A DNA stretch of 5,268 nucleotides from Bacillota bacterium (lineage in GTDB: Bacteria > Bacillota > Clostridia > Lachnospirales > Lachnospiraceae). The stretch is taken from assembly GCA_023460575.1 (NCBI GenBank), contig JAEWPQ010000292.1, forward strand, positions 1 to 5,268. The letters are read 5' to 3'. Shown in pieces: positions 5,251 through 5,268 of the stretch (its first letter is position 1; each line of letters begins with the position of its first letter). The translations under genes and the position numbers were made by a program. The notes beneath the pieces were generated by a model. That model had not been told where the DNA came from. It ran no database searches and saw only the letters and a list, made by a program, of their open reading frames with translations.

Positions 5251-5268
5251 GTATGAATACGGAAATTA

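Overview
The window is a compact, moderately AT-rich stretch of a low-GC Gram-positive genome, most likely an anaerobic clostridium of the Lachnospiraceae. The case for this is the gene order rsmD - coaD - small coiled-coil protein - ylbJ, which extends the Bacillus ylbH-ylbI-ylbJ neighbourhood, together with strong AGGAG-type ribosome binding sites and a YlbJ-type sporulation membrane protein. The taxonomic call comes from family knowledge and codon style, not from a database search. Almost every base is coding; the longest gap between genes is about 55 bases.

Layout from right to left on the minus strand: rsmD (16S rRNA guanine-N2 methyltransferase), coaD (phosphopantetheine adenylyltransferase) and a 193-residue coiled-coil protein form an operon with 18-19 base gaps. 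A TATAAT box lies just upstream of rsmD. The operon ends in a clear rho-independent terminator that sits inside the 3' part of the opposing gene. That opposing gene, ylbJ, is on the plus strand and its last 44 bases overlap the end of the coiled-coil gene. Left of ylbJ, and divergent from it across only 52 bases, a second minus-strand operon begins: a membrane-anchored M23 (LytM-type) peptidase, then rsmF (16S rRNA m5C methyltransferase, GTG start), then an RsuA-type pseudouridine synthase. The last of these overlaps rsmF by one base (TGATG) and runs off the left edge.

How the genes work together: rsmD, rsmF and rsuA each modify small-subunit rRNA, and coaD makes a core coenzyme A precursor, so most of the window is housekeeping. 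The accessory flavour comes from the ylbJ / M23 pair. Their shared promoter region contains elements resembling a mother-cell sigma-E promoter, so the pair may be linked to spore envelope assembly (inference). I see no mobile element, CRISPR array, tRNA, rRNA or obvious horizontally acquired segment, and no convincing new multi-gene system. The points most worth a second look are the terminator embedded in ylbJ, the convergent overlap, the divergent promoter, and the uncharacterised hendecad coiled-coil protein.
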